From positions 3,808,110 through 3,872,109 of the forward strand of contig CM024177.1 in NCBI GenBank assembly GCA_013433145.1: a stretch of DNA of 64,000 bases. Direction: 5' to 3'. The notes under the pieces were generated by a model. That model was not told the origin of the DNA, did no database searches, and saw only the letters and a list, made by a program, of their open reading frames with translations. Positions 41,401 to 52,100 of the stretch are shown one piece after another (position 1 is the stretch's first letter; each line of letters begins with the position of its first letter). The translations under genes were made by a program, and so were the position numbers. This stretch comes from Ascaris suum (Eukaryota > Nematoda > Chromadorea > Rhabditida > Ascarididae).

Positions 41401-44400
41401 GTCGGAAGTCACCTATTAGATTGCCCACTAAAGACTTGTCTCCATTACCGTGGCTGGTAGTGATGAATGGTTGATATCGTTAGGGCAGGCCGATATGCGT
41501 AGATATGAGCACACATACGGATATGCATATGTCTGCACACAGATATATGCACGCAGACATGTGCGGACGTGGCTGCGCAGTCACATCGGTGCATACACAT
41601 TTGTAAATATGTAAATGCAGAAGCTTTAAATTATAGTCATGTACTTTTTCGAGAGTTTTGCAGAAAATGGATTAAAACTATGATCTTCCATGTGTTGTGA
41701 ATGCATTCAAATGGACTGCTTGCAAAAAAAGCGATTACATAGGAAACGTTGAATACTCTGCACATAGATTTGTCTCTTTTCAGATTGGTCTCCAAGAGGC
41801 GCTTATAAACTCAACGAATCGCATCATTATATTGTTTTATATGGCAACATTTTTACATAAATCGTAGCAGAAATCTTAATATGCATATTGCCCGCCTTTG
41901 AAATTTGAAAGAAGAAAGCTGATAGCAAGTTAGCGTCTAATTTGCTATAAATGCTGCTAAAATGAGAAAAAAAAACATTATCATCAACGATTAAATATTA
42001 GCTAACCTGTTCACCAAGCGTAACAAGTGTTAATGCCGACCAATAAAAGCTGAGACCATATTGCTTCGTAAAGTTGCTGAACTTCAACACTGTGGTCCTT
42101 AAATGAACAAACAACAACATTCGATTAGAACCGTAGCCAGTGGATATTGATATTTAGTGTTCTGTATGAAAAAGGCTCCGTTATTAGTTTTCGGTCTGAA
42201 TCTTGTGTTTTCCACCAAACGTTATGGATGAACGCATCTAAGAAATGAATCAGAAATAGAACCTATTGCTCCAATATGATGACAACTCGTCCACATAAGT
42301 GTCGCGTGCAACTGCATTCCTGCCCATTTCGTTAAAACTGCAGTTCGCTTCATGTCGCCATGAACCGCAAATGGGAACAATAGGGTCTGGGATTTTATCG
42401 TATGAGAATATCCAATCATCTAATCGGGCAGCTGTAAGTTAATAAAAGTTGAATCTGTCAGGTGCTTTAATCATTGCAATAATTCACAGGCATGCTACAA
42501 AAATAGGCTTTAATTACAGTCAAGATTAAACGAGGATACAGCGCTGACCACTGAAGTTGTGATAACATGTGCGTCTAGTCCATTTGAAGCCAAATCTGGC
42601 GATGATGCTTAAATCATTGATGAATTTTTGCTGTAAATGTTGCGCACGTTCGTCGATCGTCGCCATATTCAATTTGAAATACAGAAGCCATTGCTCTTGT
42701 TATGATTCGAAAGAAGTTATTACTAAGATTGGTCAGCAAATTGCTATGAAAGACGCTACACAACTGACAAAATTTGGGCATTTTTGACATAACATAATCT
42801 AAACAACAAGAGAAGAATAGATTAAATGAGACAAGAAACAAAGGAAAGCCCCTTACAATCGAAGTCGTATATGATACTCAATAAGAAATAGATGCATCCA
42901 TTCCAATGAAAAATGATGAAGCAAATTGTGATAAGTTTCAATACGCGAAATAAATTTGGGAAACTGGTACGAATTACTGTTAAATCGATAAAATTCCAGA
43001 CACGATAAGTTTTGAATAATCGATTCACTCGCAATATTGACAAGTCATCTCGAACTAGTAGCATGAGATCAGTGGGCAAAATAGCGACAAGATCGGCCAA
43101 AAATGCAAACCTGAAGATAGTTGAACACAAACTTCTACACAAGTAAGCATCGTAAATAAGTTTATACGTATAGCTATAGCATAAGTATATATATAGGAAG
43201 TTTTTTGGAAGTTTTTTATTGCAGTGACCATAACGTCTAATAGTCACAATAAGGCAAAGAAGCCAAATAATCTGGAGAGCATTCGGTTAAACTTTCAAGT
43301 GAACTTGTGGAGTATAGGTCATGAGTTATTGTGACTGCATCACTTAACGCGACTGTAATGAATCATATTTTAGAGTGAGACGGTGTTTTGCCTCAATCAG
43401 TGGTGACCGAAATTACACTCTAAAGGCATACGCAGTCTCACTCTGCTTAGGCTCATGAAATTTGCCTTCAGTTATTAGTCATGTAAAGAGTAAAGACCGC
43501 TATGATTTAATTATACGCCCACGGATAGCGGAATCCTTTGCGTAAGCGATTATTTTAAGTTTTTCTCAGTTCATTTCATCGTTCATTTCTGAATTAACTC
43601 AATAAAATATTAGAAAATTAGAAATATGTCGGAACAACTGGTTCCGAATTAATAGTGAAACAAATTCACGTTTACTATGTTGCTGCTATTCCTTACCGTT
43701 GAATATAGTGTTTTAGCATCGCCAAAGAGTCCGTAATTTCCACTCCATCTTCGCAAAAAGCTGAAAGTAAACAACTGAGACTGATGAAATATCTCAAAAA
43801 TGAAAACAAACAAATTTGTCTCTTTCTTTTAAGCATTAAGCGATAAGCTGAAAGCAAGCGATTAATTTGCAAGAAGAATAGGGAAGATCAGCAAAAGAAT
43901 TATCTCCTTATTAGCTCAATAAACATGCAATGTACTCCCTTAACATTGTTGCAGTTACTGAAGTGGAAAAAGTAAACATCACAACAAAAACGACGTCAAG
44001 CGACAAAGTGATGTCATTCACAATTTTAATCCTCAGTCTAGGCGAAAACTTGAAAGCATTGCGATAATTCACTTATACAAAAACTGAGATTAGGGAAATA
44101 TAAAATGCGCAGTGCATTTTGGCATATTGTAGCACTAAAGTAGAAATGTCCACCTCTCCTCGACTGAATAAATATATCAAGAAAATTGACACTATCAGCG
44201 ATTCCATTCGCTATAATCCATTCAGTGTAGTGATGGTTGTGTAGCTCTTCAAATACCATGATTACGACCATAACATAATTGTAGAGGCATGAAAGTGAAA
44301 CAACCGCTGTCCACCAATAAAACATCGACCCTGAGTCGTCGATCCAAAACGTCAGATGTGAGCTAAATCCAAAGAACAGTGCACCGAGAAATTGAATTTC

Positions 44401-45177
44401 TGTCTGCCAGCATATTTAGGTGGCACGGTTGCGAAAGACAGAAAATCCGGCATTGGTTGACATGGAAAACAAGCTTCATATCCTAGAGGCATAGAGCACC
44501 CCTTCTGGTTACGGATCGTAGCTTGCTTTAATATTGAATTTTTCCGTGTCTCACTTGCAGGCATGAGATGTTAAAACGCAGTGCCTAGAGAATTTGAAGC
44601 ACATTGCAAAGTTCAGGTGATTCAGAACCACTAGGAGATGGAAACGCTTTTGGCCGCATGTGCTTGCCTCGACTTGAAATAAAGATTCCATGCAAACTTC
44701 AAGAATTCGCGAATGTGCGCAGACTGCCACTTAGATTCAACGCCCTGCTTCAATCCCTCACGCTGGGCAGCACCGGTGCTCTCATTGGTACGGACTGCGT
44801 CTAAAGTATAGCTGTTGATAAATATTTGCGAAAGAAATTATTTAAATGATCATGTTTATCCCTGAATCTTCACCCTCGTTAAGAAACATTCTTGATTATT
44901 CGGCTGAAGGGCATTAGAAGAACGTGACCAAGAATCACCGTACTTGTAATATACATTATGGTGTACTCTAATGTCCTTAACAACTACCTGAGTAGACAGT
45001 ACGACTGAACGCAAACCTGCGCTTTTCAGGATTGTCCAAATCGACTCGAACTTCCTGCCCTGAGTTAAGGAAGAATTCGTCCACGAGCTTATCGGCATTG
45101 CGCCTAGCTTCTTGCTCATTCCTTCTCGCCCAATTTACCTTTAGAAGCCATTTTTTTACTATCTGCAACGTTTGCAT
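35286..45177 (-). CDS. Cyclic-nucleotide-gated cation channel, alpha type, 15 exons
   Basis: Pore-forming subunit of a cGMP/cAMP-opened cation channel in the sensory-neuron plasma membrane. Exons, 5' to 3' on the minus strand: 45162-44988, 44800-44698, 44362-44154, 43760-43697, 43110-42857, 42431-42263, 42076-42007, 40898-40726, 40352-40268, 40137-40048, 39293-39195, 38790-38673, 37650-37516, 36750-36593, 35444-35286. Every junction is GT..AG and keeps phase, giving about 690 residues, the usual CNG length. Order of domains: S1-S2 (about residues 105-165), S3-S5 (189-272), pore (340-356), S6 (363-388), C-linker (390-470), cyclic-nucleotide-binding domain (470-590), coiled coil (600-660). An upstream ATG at 45177-45175 could start translation five codons before exon 1; whether more 5' exons exist is unresolved. 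The C-terminal leucine-zipper-like helix argues for an A-type subunit (TAX-4/CNG-1/CNG-3 group of nematodes); I cannot choose the ortholog. Confidence 0.93.
36517..36532. repeat. Poly-C tract (C16) in CNG intron 14
   Basis: A run of 16 C about 60 bases into the intron after CNG exon 14 (a G run on the transcribed strand). Confidence 0.95.
36593..36750 (-). CDS. CNG channel exon 14 (C-helix end and coiled coil)
   Basis: Encodes [20 protein letters not shown] and a heptad-like helix ending LGELYDDFV. This aligns with the family's KGKQILMKDGLL segment and the start of the C-terminal leucine zipper that sets A-subunit stoichiometry. The acceptor is CTTTTAG; the donor is GTTAGT, chosen over GTCGTT one codon earlier because it keeps heptad spacing with exon 15. 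If the donor is skipped the frame runs into a poly-Gly tract encoded by the C16 run at 36517-36532. Confidence 0.88.
37516..37650 (-). CDS. CNG channel exon 13 (binding domain, end of cassette and C-helix)
   Basis: Encodes [20 protein letters not shown] then [30 protein letters not shown] supplies the Arg that pairs with the cyclic phosphate and the Thr that favours cGMP in the family. The acceptor is a less typical TTCTTGAAG; the donor is GTTCTA. Confidence 0.94.
38673..38790 (-). CDS. CNG channel exon 12 (binding domain, phosphate-binding cassette)
   Basis: Starts [20 protein letters not shown] and ends [10 protein letters not shown], the phosphate-binding cassette entry with the invariant Gly-Glu. 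The acceptor is ATTTTCAG and the donor GTGAAT; phase 0 in, 1 out. The 152-codon plus-strand open frame over this exon is an antisense shadow. Confidence 0.95.
39195..39293 (-). CDS. CNG channel exon 11 (start of cyclic-nucleotide-binding domain)
   Basis: Encodes [20 protein letters not shown] followed by [13 protein letters not shown], the conserved first beta strands of the binding domain (PGDY.C.KGDIG). Phase 0 on both sides; the acceptor is CGTTCAG and the donor GTTGGT. Confidence 0.95.
40048..40137 (-). CDS. CNG channel exon 10 (C-linker end)
   Basis: Encodes [20 protein letters not shown] then RVKLFQ, matching the [21 protein letters not shown] family block. A 90-bp phase-0 exon with a GTTTCAG acceptor and a GTAGTT donor. 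Confidence 0.93.
40268..40352 (-). CDS. CNG channel exon 9 (C-linker)
   Basis: Encodes [20 protein letters not shown] then QAKVDEQ. It matches the C-linker A'-B' helix signature (RVI.WF.Y.W) that couples cyclic-nucleotide binding to the gate. Bounded by a TTTTGCAG acceptor and a GTAGGT donor; phase 2 in, 0 out. Confidence 0.93.
40726..40898 (-). CDS. CNG channel exon 8 (end of pore, S6, start of C-linker)
   Basis: Begins PSP directly after GEQ, completing the G-E-Q-P-S-P outer-pore motif. S6 follows ([20 protein letters not shown]), then the C-linker start ([20 protein letters not shown]). The acceptor is TATTTAG and the donor GTGAGT. S6 reads VGDVGNM where many A-type channels read VGNVGSM. 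Separated from exon 7 by a 1.1-kb intron. Confidence 0.95.
41492..41605. repeat. Short alternating purine/pyrimidine repeat, related in style to 6.0-6.4 kb
   Basis: ATATGC/ACACAG/CATATG-type units inside CNG intron 7 resemble the hexanucleotide array at 6 kb in unit size and composition. Roughly 110 bases. Confidence 0.6.
42007..42076 (-). CDS. CNG channel exon 7 (pore helix and selectivity filter)
   Basis: A 70-bp exon encoding [18 protein letters not shown]. The filter Glu (G-E) that sets cation permeability and divalent block is present, as in A-type subunits. The residue two before the filter Leu is Val, where CNG channels usually have Thr (T-L-T-T-I/L-G-E). The acceptor is AAGTTCAG and the donor GTTAGC; phase 2 in, 0 out. 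Confidence 0.93.
42263..42431 (-). CDS. CNG channel exon 6 (S5-pore turret)
   Basis: Acceptor ACTTACAG; the frame starts with a split Ser codon and continues [20 protein letters not shown], matching the W-V-Y turret motif of CNG channels, then a long polar turret ([21 protein letters not shown]). The donor is either GTTCTA at 42262 (chosen) or GTTGTC about 18 bases earlier; both give phase 2. The turret is longer than in vertebrate CNGA channels. Confidence 0.82.
42857..43110 (-). CDS. CNG channel exon 5 (S3, S4 voltage-sensor-like helix, S5)
   Basis: S3 reads [16 protein letters not shown] with the family's L-P-T-D-L motif. S4 holds the regularly spaced basic residues of [10 protein letters not shown], followed by the T-R-T.FPN-like segment ([14 protein letters not shown]). 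S5 contains the near-universal HWN ([14 protein letters not shown]). The acceptor is ATCTTCAG and the donor GTAAGG. This is the strongest single exon for assigning the family. Confidence 0.96.
43697..43760 (-). CDS. CNG channel exon 4 (S2-S3 linker)
   Basis: A 64-bp exon between a TACTTTCAG acceptor and a GTAAGG donor. It encodes [20 protein letters not shown], matching the short loop that follows S2 in CNG channels (G-Y-L-E-Q-G...K..I..Y). Phase is 1 in and 2 out. Confidence 0.88.
44154..44362 (-). CDS. CNG channel exon 3 (S1-S2)
   Basis: Encodes the family's pre-S1 signature [13 protein letters not shown] (compare VDPSG..YY.W in other CNG channels), S1 ([20 protein letters not shown]), and S2 ending [11 protein letters not shown]. 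The acceptor is GGATTTAG and the donor GTGGAC. The split Ala codon across the next junction reproduces the R-T-G-Y-L-E-Q-G type S2-S3 motif as RRAFCEDG. Confidence 0.9.
44698..44800 (-). CDS. CNG channel exon 2 (pre-S1 segment)
   Basis: Acceptor CTTTAG at 44801; the frame is phase 1 in and phase 2 out, using a GTTTGC donor at 44697. It encodes a polar segment ([14 protein letters not shown] then [14 protein letters not shown]) leading into S1. The donor is uncertain: the frame stays open about 40 more bases, to a possible GTTTCC donor near 44654. I chose 44697 because it is the only donor giving the phase needed by the S1 exon. Confidence 0.5.
44988..45177 (-). CDS. CNG channel exon 1 (cytoplasmic N-terminus)
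   Basis: Open frame from an ATG at 45177 or from an acceptor (TTGCAG) at 45163, ending at a GTAGTT donor at 44987, phase 1. It encodes a charged, helical stretch rich in Arg/Glu/Asp (for example [20 protein letters not shown]), as expected for a cytosolic N-terminus. An in-frame TGA lies three codons before the ATG. The phase continues exactly into 44800-44698. No domain is recognisable here, so the call depends on splice phase and position. Confidence 0.6.
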
Positions 45178-45976
45178 TAGACTTCATTATACGATGGATA
45201 AGGTGTTCTCTAGATATATTAGAAGATCAAAATTATTGAAGAATGTCCCACAGTAAGATAAGTCGTCTTTATGAGAAAACGATGGGCAACAAATTTGGCT
45301 AGTTTATGTCTTTAATAATTAGTGTTCTGATATTTAAAAGAGTTCAAATAATGGGAATTTATAAAGAAATAGTTTGCCTCGTTTCCCCTACCTCCCTCCT
45401 GATTAAGAGAGGGGCCAAACTTTGACACTTGCGATCCTGATAGAAGTAGAATGGAGATTCTTTTTCAAGTTTAACTCAATGTCCAAAGCACTCTTAATGT
45501 GTATGAACAATTGCGTGACAGTATCCTATTCTCCTGACTTTGTGCTTCAGCGTAACAAGTCTACGTTTATATTCTGTGACCTGTTGAAGAAGGAGAGCGA
45601 ATCATTTTCACTGTACTTAGTGCTTCAGTGTCCTTCAAATTGAATGAGTTACTTCAGATCAAGGAGTAAGTGAGCATCTCATAGCATAAAGTAAATAAAA
45701 AGTAATTCTCATACATCTCCGTACGGCCCAAGGACATTCTTTAAAGGTCAGCAAAGTGCCTTTTCGCTTTCAACCAGCATAGATTTCTTTCTCATGATAT
45801 AACTATCTCGAGATGCTATGCGAACTTCGAAGTAGGTCAATACATTGCGTTGTCTATTGAAGGCAGAAGGTAAGCTCTTCAGAGCATTTTTCTTGGCCTA
45901 TGTAAACTTAACTTGGATGGGTAGCTTTGCATTTGTGTGCACTGTCCCAACCTATTCTCTAAACTTAGAATTAAAC

Positions 45977-46133
45977 CTTCGTGGCTTGTAATGCACCGGA
46001 AAGAAGATGAAGGCTCCTCAGAGTCCATCTCGATATAATCCGTGTAGCCGGATAGCACTGCGGACTCGGTATGTCCTAGAAAGCCTTCAAGGGCGATGGG
46101 CCGTGACAATAGGAAAACCCCTTCAGTAGGCAA
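45977..46133 (-). CDS. Possible additional 5' coding exon, unassigned
   Basis: Upstream of the CNG gene on the same strand, an open frame with sensible composition (SGYTDYIEMDSEEPSSSF within it) ends at a GTTTAA donor at 45976. Its phase (1) does not fit the proposed exon 1 (phase 0), so linkage would need one more exon. It could be an alternative CNG N-terminus, another gene, or chance. Confidence 0.25.
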
Positions 46134-46139
46134 TACCTC

Positions 46140-49100
46140 TCATGCAATTTTATTCTGCGCAATAAAATTTTCAAGTTTCAAGCATGAGCATCCTTACGTG
46201 AATATAGAATAAAATAGAATCGAATCGAAGAGACTCTTTTATATGCATGTCACTCATAACAGCCTTCGCATATATCAACCACAAGAAATAAACTTTGGAT
46301 GAAATGTTATTTCGATAATGGCGTGTAACTATTTGGCAACTTTTTAGATCCAGAACGATCAATAAAAGACCAAAATTCCTGAAGAAAATCGCACGGGAAG
46401 TAATAGGGCGCAATCAGTGATTGTAATGGTGGGCAAACATCAGTAATAGTGCACATTGCGCACATGTTTATGGCCATATTTGATATGATTGCATCCGAGC
46501 GTGCTAAGTTCGAGTATCGTTTTGAAGTGCAAGTTCTTAGCAGCAATACTTCTTGATATTTCGCTGTCGTACATCGAGGCGATCATAAGGAATACATAGC
46601 ACTTTCCAGTTTGCATAAAAATATGGTTTTGTTGGGAAATATGCAAAGCATTATACGGAATAACTCAATACTTGATCACAGATTAAATCATAGCATCTAA
46701 TCCACAGTCGACAGCAATTTTGCGATCGCATCTGAATTTTTGGCAATCACTATTCATAATTTCAGTGAAAAATGAAGGGGCAATCTTAAAACGAGGTGAA
46801 GAGTGCCACAAACGGTGATGAAATATGTGCTTTTCCGTTCCGCTCATAGTGCCGCATTTATTGCGCCTTCGTTTGCTTGCTCTACGAAAAAACTTGTTTT
46901 TTTACGGTTCTGGTAATGAAAGATAGAAAAACACCGGCCTGAAATGCATATAAATTTTTTAAGAGCTAAATATCCGTGACTCAGTCTCGATGCGGATGTA
47001 TCAAGATGAGAGATTCTAAAGGGATCAATCTAAGAAGGCTTCATGACAGTTGAAGCTAGTAATCCTTAGTGGTTTCCGACTCGAAGTTGCAGGAATGGAA
47101 GCTGTCACATATACACATATGCATACGCAATGACCGTCACAATGCGCTTTACAAATGCCATACAAAGTTGAAAGAGCGTGTAAAATTTAAAAACGTACGG
47201 CAAAAGAACAGTTAGTATAAATTTGAAATATCCCGCTACTGCATTCCTTGTGTGAGTTGACAAGGAAAAATAAAAGGTGACTAAAAATGCGCTCATACTG
47301 CAGGTGCATAAAAGCATTATGAGCATTTTATCCTATACTTGGACAATTTGAATTTGGAAGTCGTATCATGGAGATGTCGAATCTGTAAAGATGTTTATGT
47401 CTGCTTGTCCGCTCTATAGCTTCAGGTAAGGAACCGTTGAATGCAGAGAAAAGAAATATGCCGAAGTGGGCATAAAAATGCCCACTTCAAGAAGATTTGC
47501 GGATACTCAAATATACTTTAAAAAAGTCTCCTTCTATTCCATCTAGAGTTGAGTTGCAATTTAAACCGGCTGAAACGACCTGTGATTTGTGCGAAGGGTC
47601 ATATAGTTCAGATATGAATTCTTATTTAACATACTGTTTTGGTTTCGAGAATTTATGAAATTTTTTGGCCTGATGAGCGCCGCGCAGGAGCTCAAATCGT
47701 GCCAATGCGCTGTTACAACGTCTCGTGGCCGATTGAAATAAAATGAAAGCCGAACCGGTCGCAAGATGCTGTAAATTTTGAAGCAGTCATGAGCAACCAC
47801 AAACCGTTGCAAAGTTGGTGGATCAGCTTGGATGTTTTTATATAGTCCCACTGTATGCAAGGTGCCAAACCTCATAGCTCGTTGGAAGGAAAGTGAAGGT
47901 ATACAAACGCACTCACATATCGTCGGAATAATTCGCTTTGAAGAGAAAAGTATTTAAAAATTTAAATAATCAGGAACGTCACAAATTAAAAAAAAAACGA
48001 AGCCTCGGAGTTTGAATTTAACGACGTGCCTCAAATTCAAATTGTCTATTAAAGAGTGAGTATCTATTACCGGATTCTTTATTACAAATAAATCAACGCC
48101 TTTACTCTCGAAATTTATCACTGTCACTCGTCATGAAATTTTTTGAGAAAGGAGGTCTTTATTACGAAGAAATTTAGTGAAATGACTTATTTAAAATATT
48201 CGATTCTTGATTTTTCTGCGAATTTATAACGCTCGATTTCAACCTTTCACAACAAATACTATTTTTATTTTTAGTGCAATTTTTGATCATCTTGTTTAAT
48301 ACTTGCATCTTATAATTTTTCACTCGATTCTCTCATTTTCCTCATTTATTTTTACCCATTAAATGCACCCCTGTAATTTCTACACTCAAATTTGCTCCTA
48401 TTTTATATTGTTGAACAATTAACACTAAAGAAATAACCATCAAATCATGCCTCATTGATCATAAAATAAGCAAAATCAATCGCTTGATTTCCGCGTTGTT
48501 TGCTTCACTAAGTCACCACGCCGGAATATTGAAATTTATGTGTACGTTATATTTCTAAAAGTTAACGAGGAGAAGTGTTGAGGGCAAAGAAATGTAATGA
48601 GGCAGCACAAAGCAACATCACCGACAGCACAATTCGTTACAAATCAAGCCAGAAAATTATGGCAGTTATTATGTTAGTTATAAATCTTATAGTTAATGGT
48701 TGCTGTTTTGCAATTCTCTGAATGACAATTTCGATATTGTTGCTACTTCCCTCCTTCATTCTGGACAGTCGATTCCTATGACAGATGCGCCAATCCTGCA
48801 TACTGTCAACGGCACAACTCAGTAGAAAGAAAAAGCACTTCGAAAGTTGAATAAAACAATCATACCAATAAAGATGAAACAAAATTGGCAAATTTCCGTG
48901 TTGATTAGCGTTATCGCTTGTTGGAATGATTTGACTTCGTTCCACATCCACGCTCGACATCACTGAAGCTGAACGTATCAACGCATACATGTGTGGGCTG
49001 ACAGCCAATAGTCCGTCTGATATCCGTGACGTAATTCACAAGCTAACAAATATTTTATACAAGCAGAAGATATATTAGCCTATAGATGAATGAATATAGT

Positions 49101-52100
49101 CATCGAAATGTTTTTCATTTGTTCAACGTTAAGCAATAATCACTTTTTCGATGGCTATGCTTGCCTTCATAATTTCGTTTAGCTTCTTTACAATCTGCAA
49201 AAGTGTTTCGTTGTTTCTTAAGTTTTAAGTTTCTCCGAAAAATAAACTACTTCAGTAAATGCACTCTATAGAAAATTCATCGCTCCAAAAATTTCTTCAA
49301 GATTATTCGTATTTTATCGCTAATTATTTCGTCGAAATGAAGTTTTTCATGGGCAAAATTATCCGCAATAATAAATCACAATTATGAAACTCTTAAGTAT
49401 ATTTTTAAATACTTTCTCTAATTATTTGGTTTCAACATGTGTTCACTGTACTCAACATTCAATGACGAGAGAACACAAACGTTTCGCTAAAGAGATTGCT
49501 GATGAATACGAAAAACTTGCATCTAGAATTGCGCTTTGCATATGTTCTAATCTTTTCAGTTTGCTATGAGCTCACGAATGCCGTTGTCAAGCAATATACA
49601 GTTTCCATAGCTGAAACGCATACTCTTCTGGAAACTTCATCAAACTAGCTAAGGGCTATAGCACTTTACCTGTGGAACATAGTACGGATCTGGCTCATGT
49701 ATGATAATTTGGATAATATTTTTGACTCTTAGTGCTTTCAGCAAAATAATATGTACGTTGGAACTGTTGGAACTCAAGGCCTCCGATCGATTAAATTGTG
49801 CTTGGAGTTTGATTTCGTTGTAGCAGAGCAACCTACAATACCGCTGAAGTTTTATAAAAATAGAAAAGAAAGTTGAGCATCGTGATGAATAGTGACTGCC
49901 TACATCCGCCTGTCTCTAGCACCTACTAATTTCAAAATCTCTCCTCAGTTGCTCAAAGTTTTCATCGATAGACGACTGCAAACTCATTTCCATCTAAGCT
50001 TCCCCTTCCTCTCGGTCAACCTTACAAAAATCACTTATAACTGTTTTCAAATAATCGTCTCTTTAACATCAAAATTAGCTACGGGACATTCTATATAAGA
50101 AACGGTTAGAGCAACATTATTTTCGATGATAGATGATGTTAATGGGCCGGCCAGTAAAAGAATCTCGAGAAAATTAAATGCATTACTTCATATGACGATT
50201 AACCGGAAAACGATTAAGAGAATGTGCGCACCATTCTAGGTGCTTTCCTCTCAAGTTAGTCGATCGACGTCTTGAGAACTTCATAAAGTGGTATCTAATT
50301 GCTTGGATATATTTAGACTCTATAGTGACGACAAACGTCATATATTCAATCAGCATCTAACTCTCACTTATGCTAGCAAATAAATAAATCGTCTTCAATT
50401 GCTCAGATATACCTATTCATTTCTCACATAAAAAATAGCAACCAATATTAAAAGTGAACAGATTTGGTAACTCGAATAGGACCGCATAGCGGTGGCAAAA
50501 GGAAGGAAATGAGCCTCCGAATTACGAACATTTTGTTACGAATGTTCAAATGGAGATGGTTGAGTGTTTTGTGAAACGGTACTGTGGAATGCTTTGGAAC
50601 GAACGAACGTTTCTTTAGGTATTTTTATAGCGATTCAAAAAATTGAATTCTTTCGAGCTACACTTGTACAGTTTGTGAATTAGTGCTCCTTAGAACAGAC
50701 GGCTCTGACTCCGAGTAAAGTTATAATGTGTTAGCTACAGTTATTGCTAAATTCACTCTATTTTACAACATCTGCTAGTCTTGTTAACGCAGTGATATCC
50801 CGCATATCGACTTTTGATGAGATCTCTTAGAGATTTTGCCGTCGAAATTTAGCTCGAACAAATCCACCTTCATAAAAGATTTCAAAAATAGAAGTGCTCG
50901 ACGGTTTTGTGGGTAAATGGGCGCTCACACTGATTAAAAAAAATCAACTAAAGAATTGAAGGTCTTATCCACAAGAAAGTCCTTCCGTCAAATTTTAGCG
51001 GTAATCATTTCCCCTCATTCTTTTTAGTTTTAATAAAATTTAAGCAAGTTGACAATTTACGCAAAAAAAAACAAATCTATTTGCTTCGAATCTCTTTGAG
51101 AAATTGGAAGGAAATAGATTTGTTCTCGCAAATAACACTTCCTTGTGAGTGTAAACTATTGCTAGGGTAAAGAGATTTGCCAGCTTATAAAACTAAGTGT
51201 AAAATGGCAAATTTCAATTCTGCTAAACAATTAGCACACTGTCATTGAAATCCTTTTTCAGTAAACTCAAAGTGAGCTCAATAGAACTTTGCAAGTAGAC
51301 GTTTAGAATGTATTCTTGTTAGTATTTCGTAGTTCGAGTGAGATTCTCATACTTTATTATACGAGTGGGATGATCGATTGTCAATACTCAAAAGTATTGG
51401 CGAGATATTCCGTAATGCGCCTTCTTATGAGCTCTATCGATTGTGCAGAACTTTTGCGAAAAATATCATTTCACTAAACCTTTAGTGGGGAAAACATTGA
51501 TGTGCTTTTGTTATGAATAGAATTAGATCTATAGCGTTGCCGTTGTGAGTTTTTGCAAAGGTTTAAAGAAATGCATAAGACGAAATTTTGATTGACGATA
51601 TCTCTAGCCAATTGGTACCAAAATGAGGAGCATTATAAGTTCGGAACAGTATATTTAACAGTTTAGGAAGTTCGGTAGCCGAGTGAGTTGAATCGCAAAA
51701 AGCGCATGTCACGCTAATTCGCTTCCACGGTTTTCACTGCATTCAGTATAATTTTTTGCACAGATGCGATATTCAAGTGCCTGCTTTTCCTTCAGCGATC
51801 ATTAAGTCTTATAAATGATTGATGCAATTACGCTTGCAAATTGCAATTCTCGCAACTTATTCATTCATTCAAGCAATTGAAATCACAATGAAAGCGCACT
51901 CTTTCATCGAAGACCGACGCCCCATCTCCAAAATGCGTTTAGTTGAAAATTGATATCGATGGAGCGTTTATTTGATATCGATGGACGACAGAAAAAAACG
52001 GTATTTCACTGAAAAATTAGCAAAACAATTTTTGTCACTCCTGCTGCTTTTTCTGCGTTGCCACAATGAAATGTTGGTTATTAATCGTATGTGGTTAAAA

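Noticed and set aside
47561..47875. Minus-strand frame resembling the start of a cyclic-nucleotide phosphodiesterase catalytic domain (GLYKNIQADPPTLQRF), with possible further pieces at 46.3-46.65 kb
   Set aside because: The expected YHNxxHA and HDxxHxG metal-binding motifs are absent from all frames between the pieces, and the pieces do not join in phase. The likeness is probably chance.
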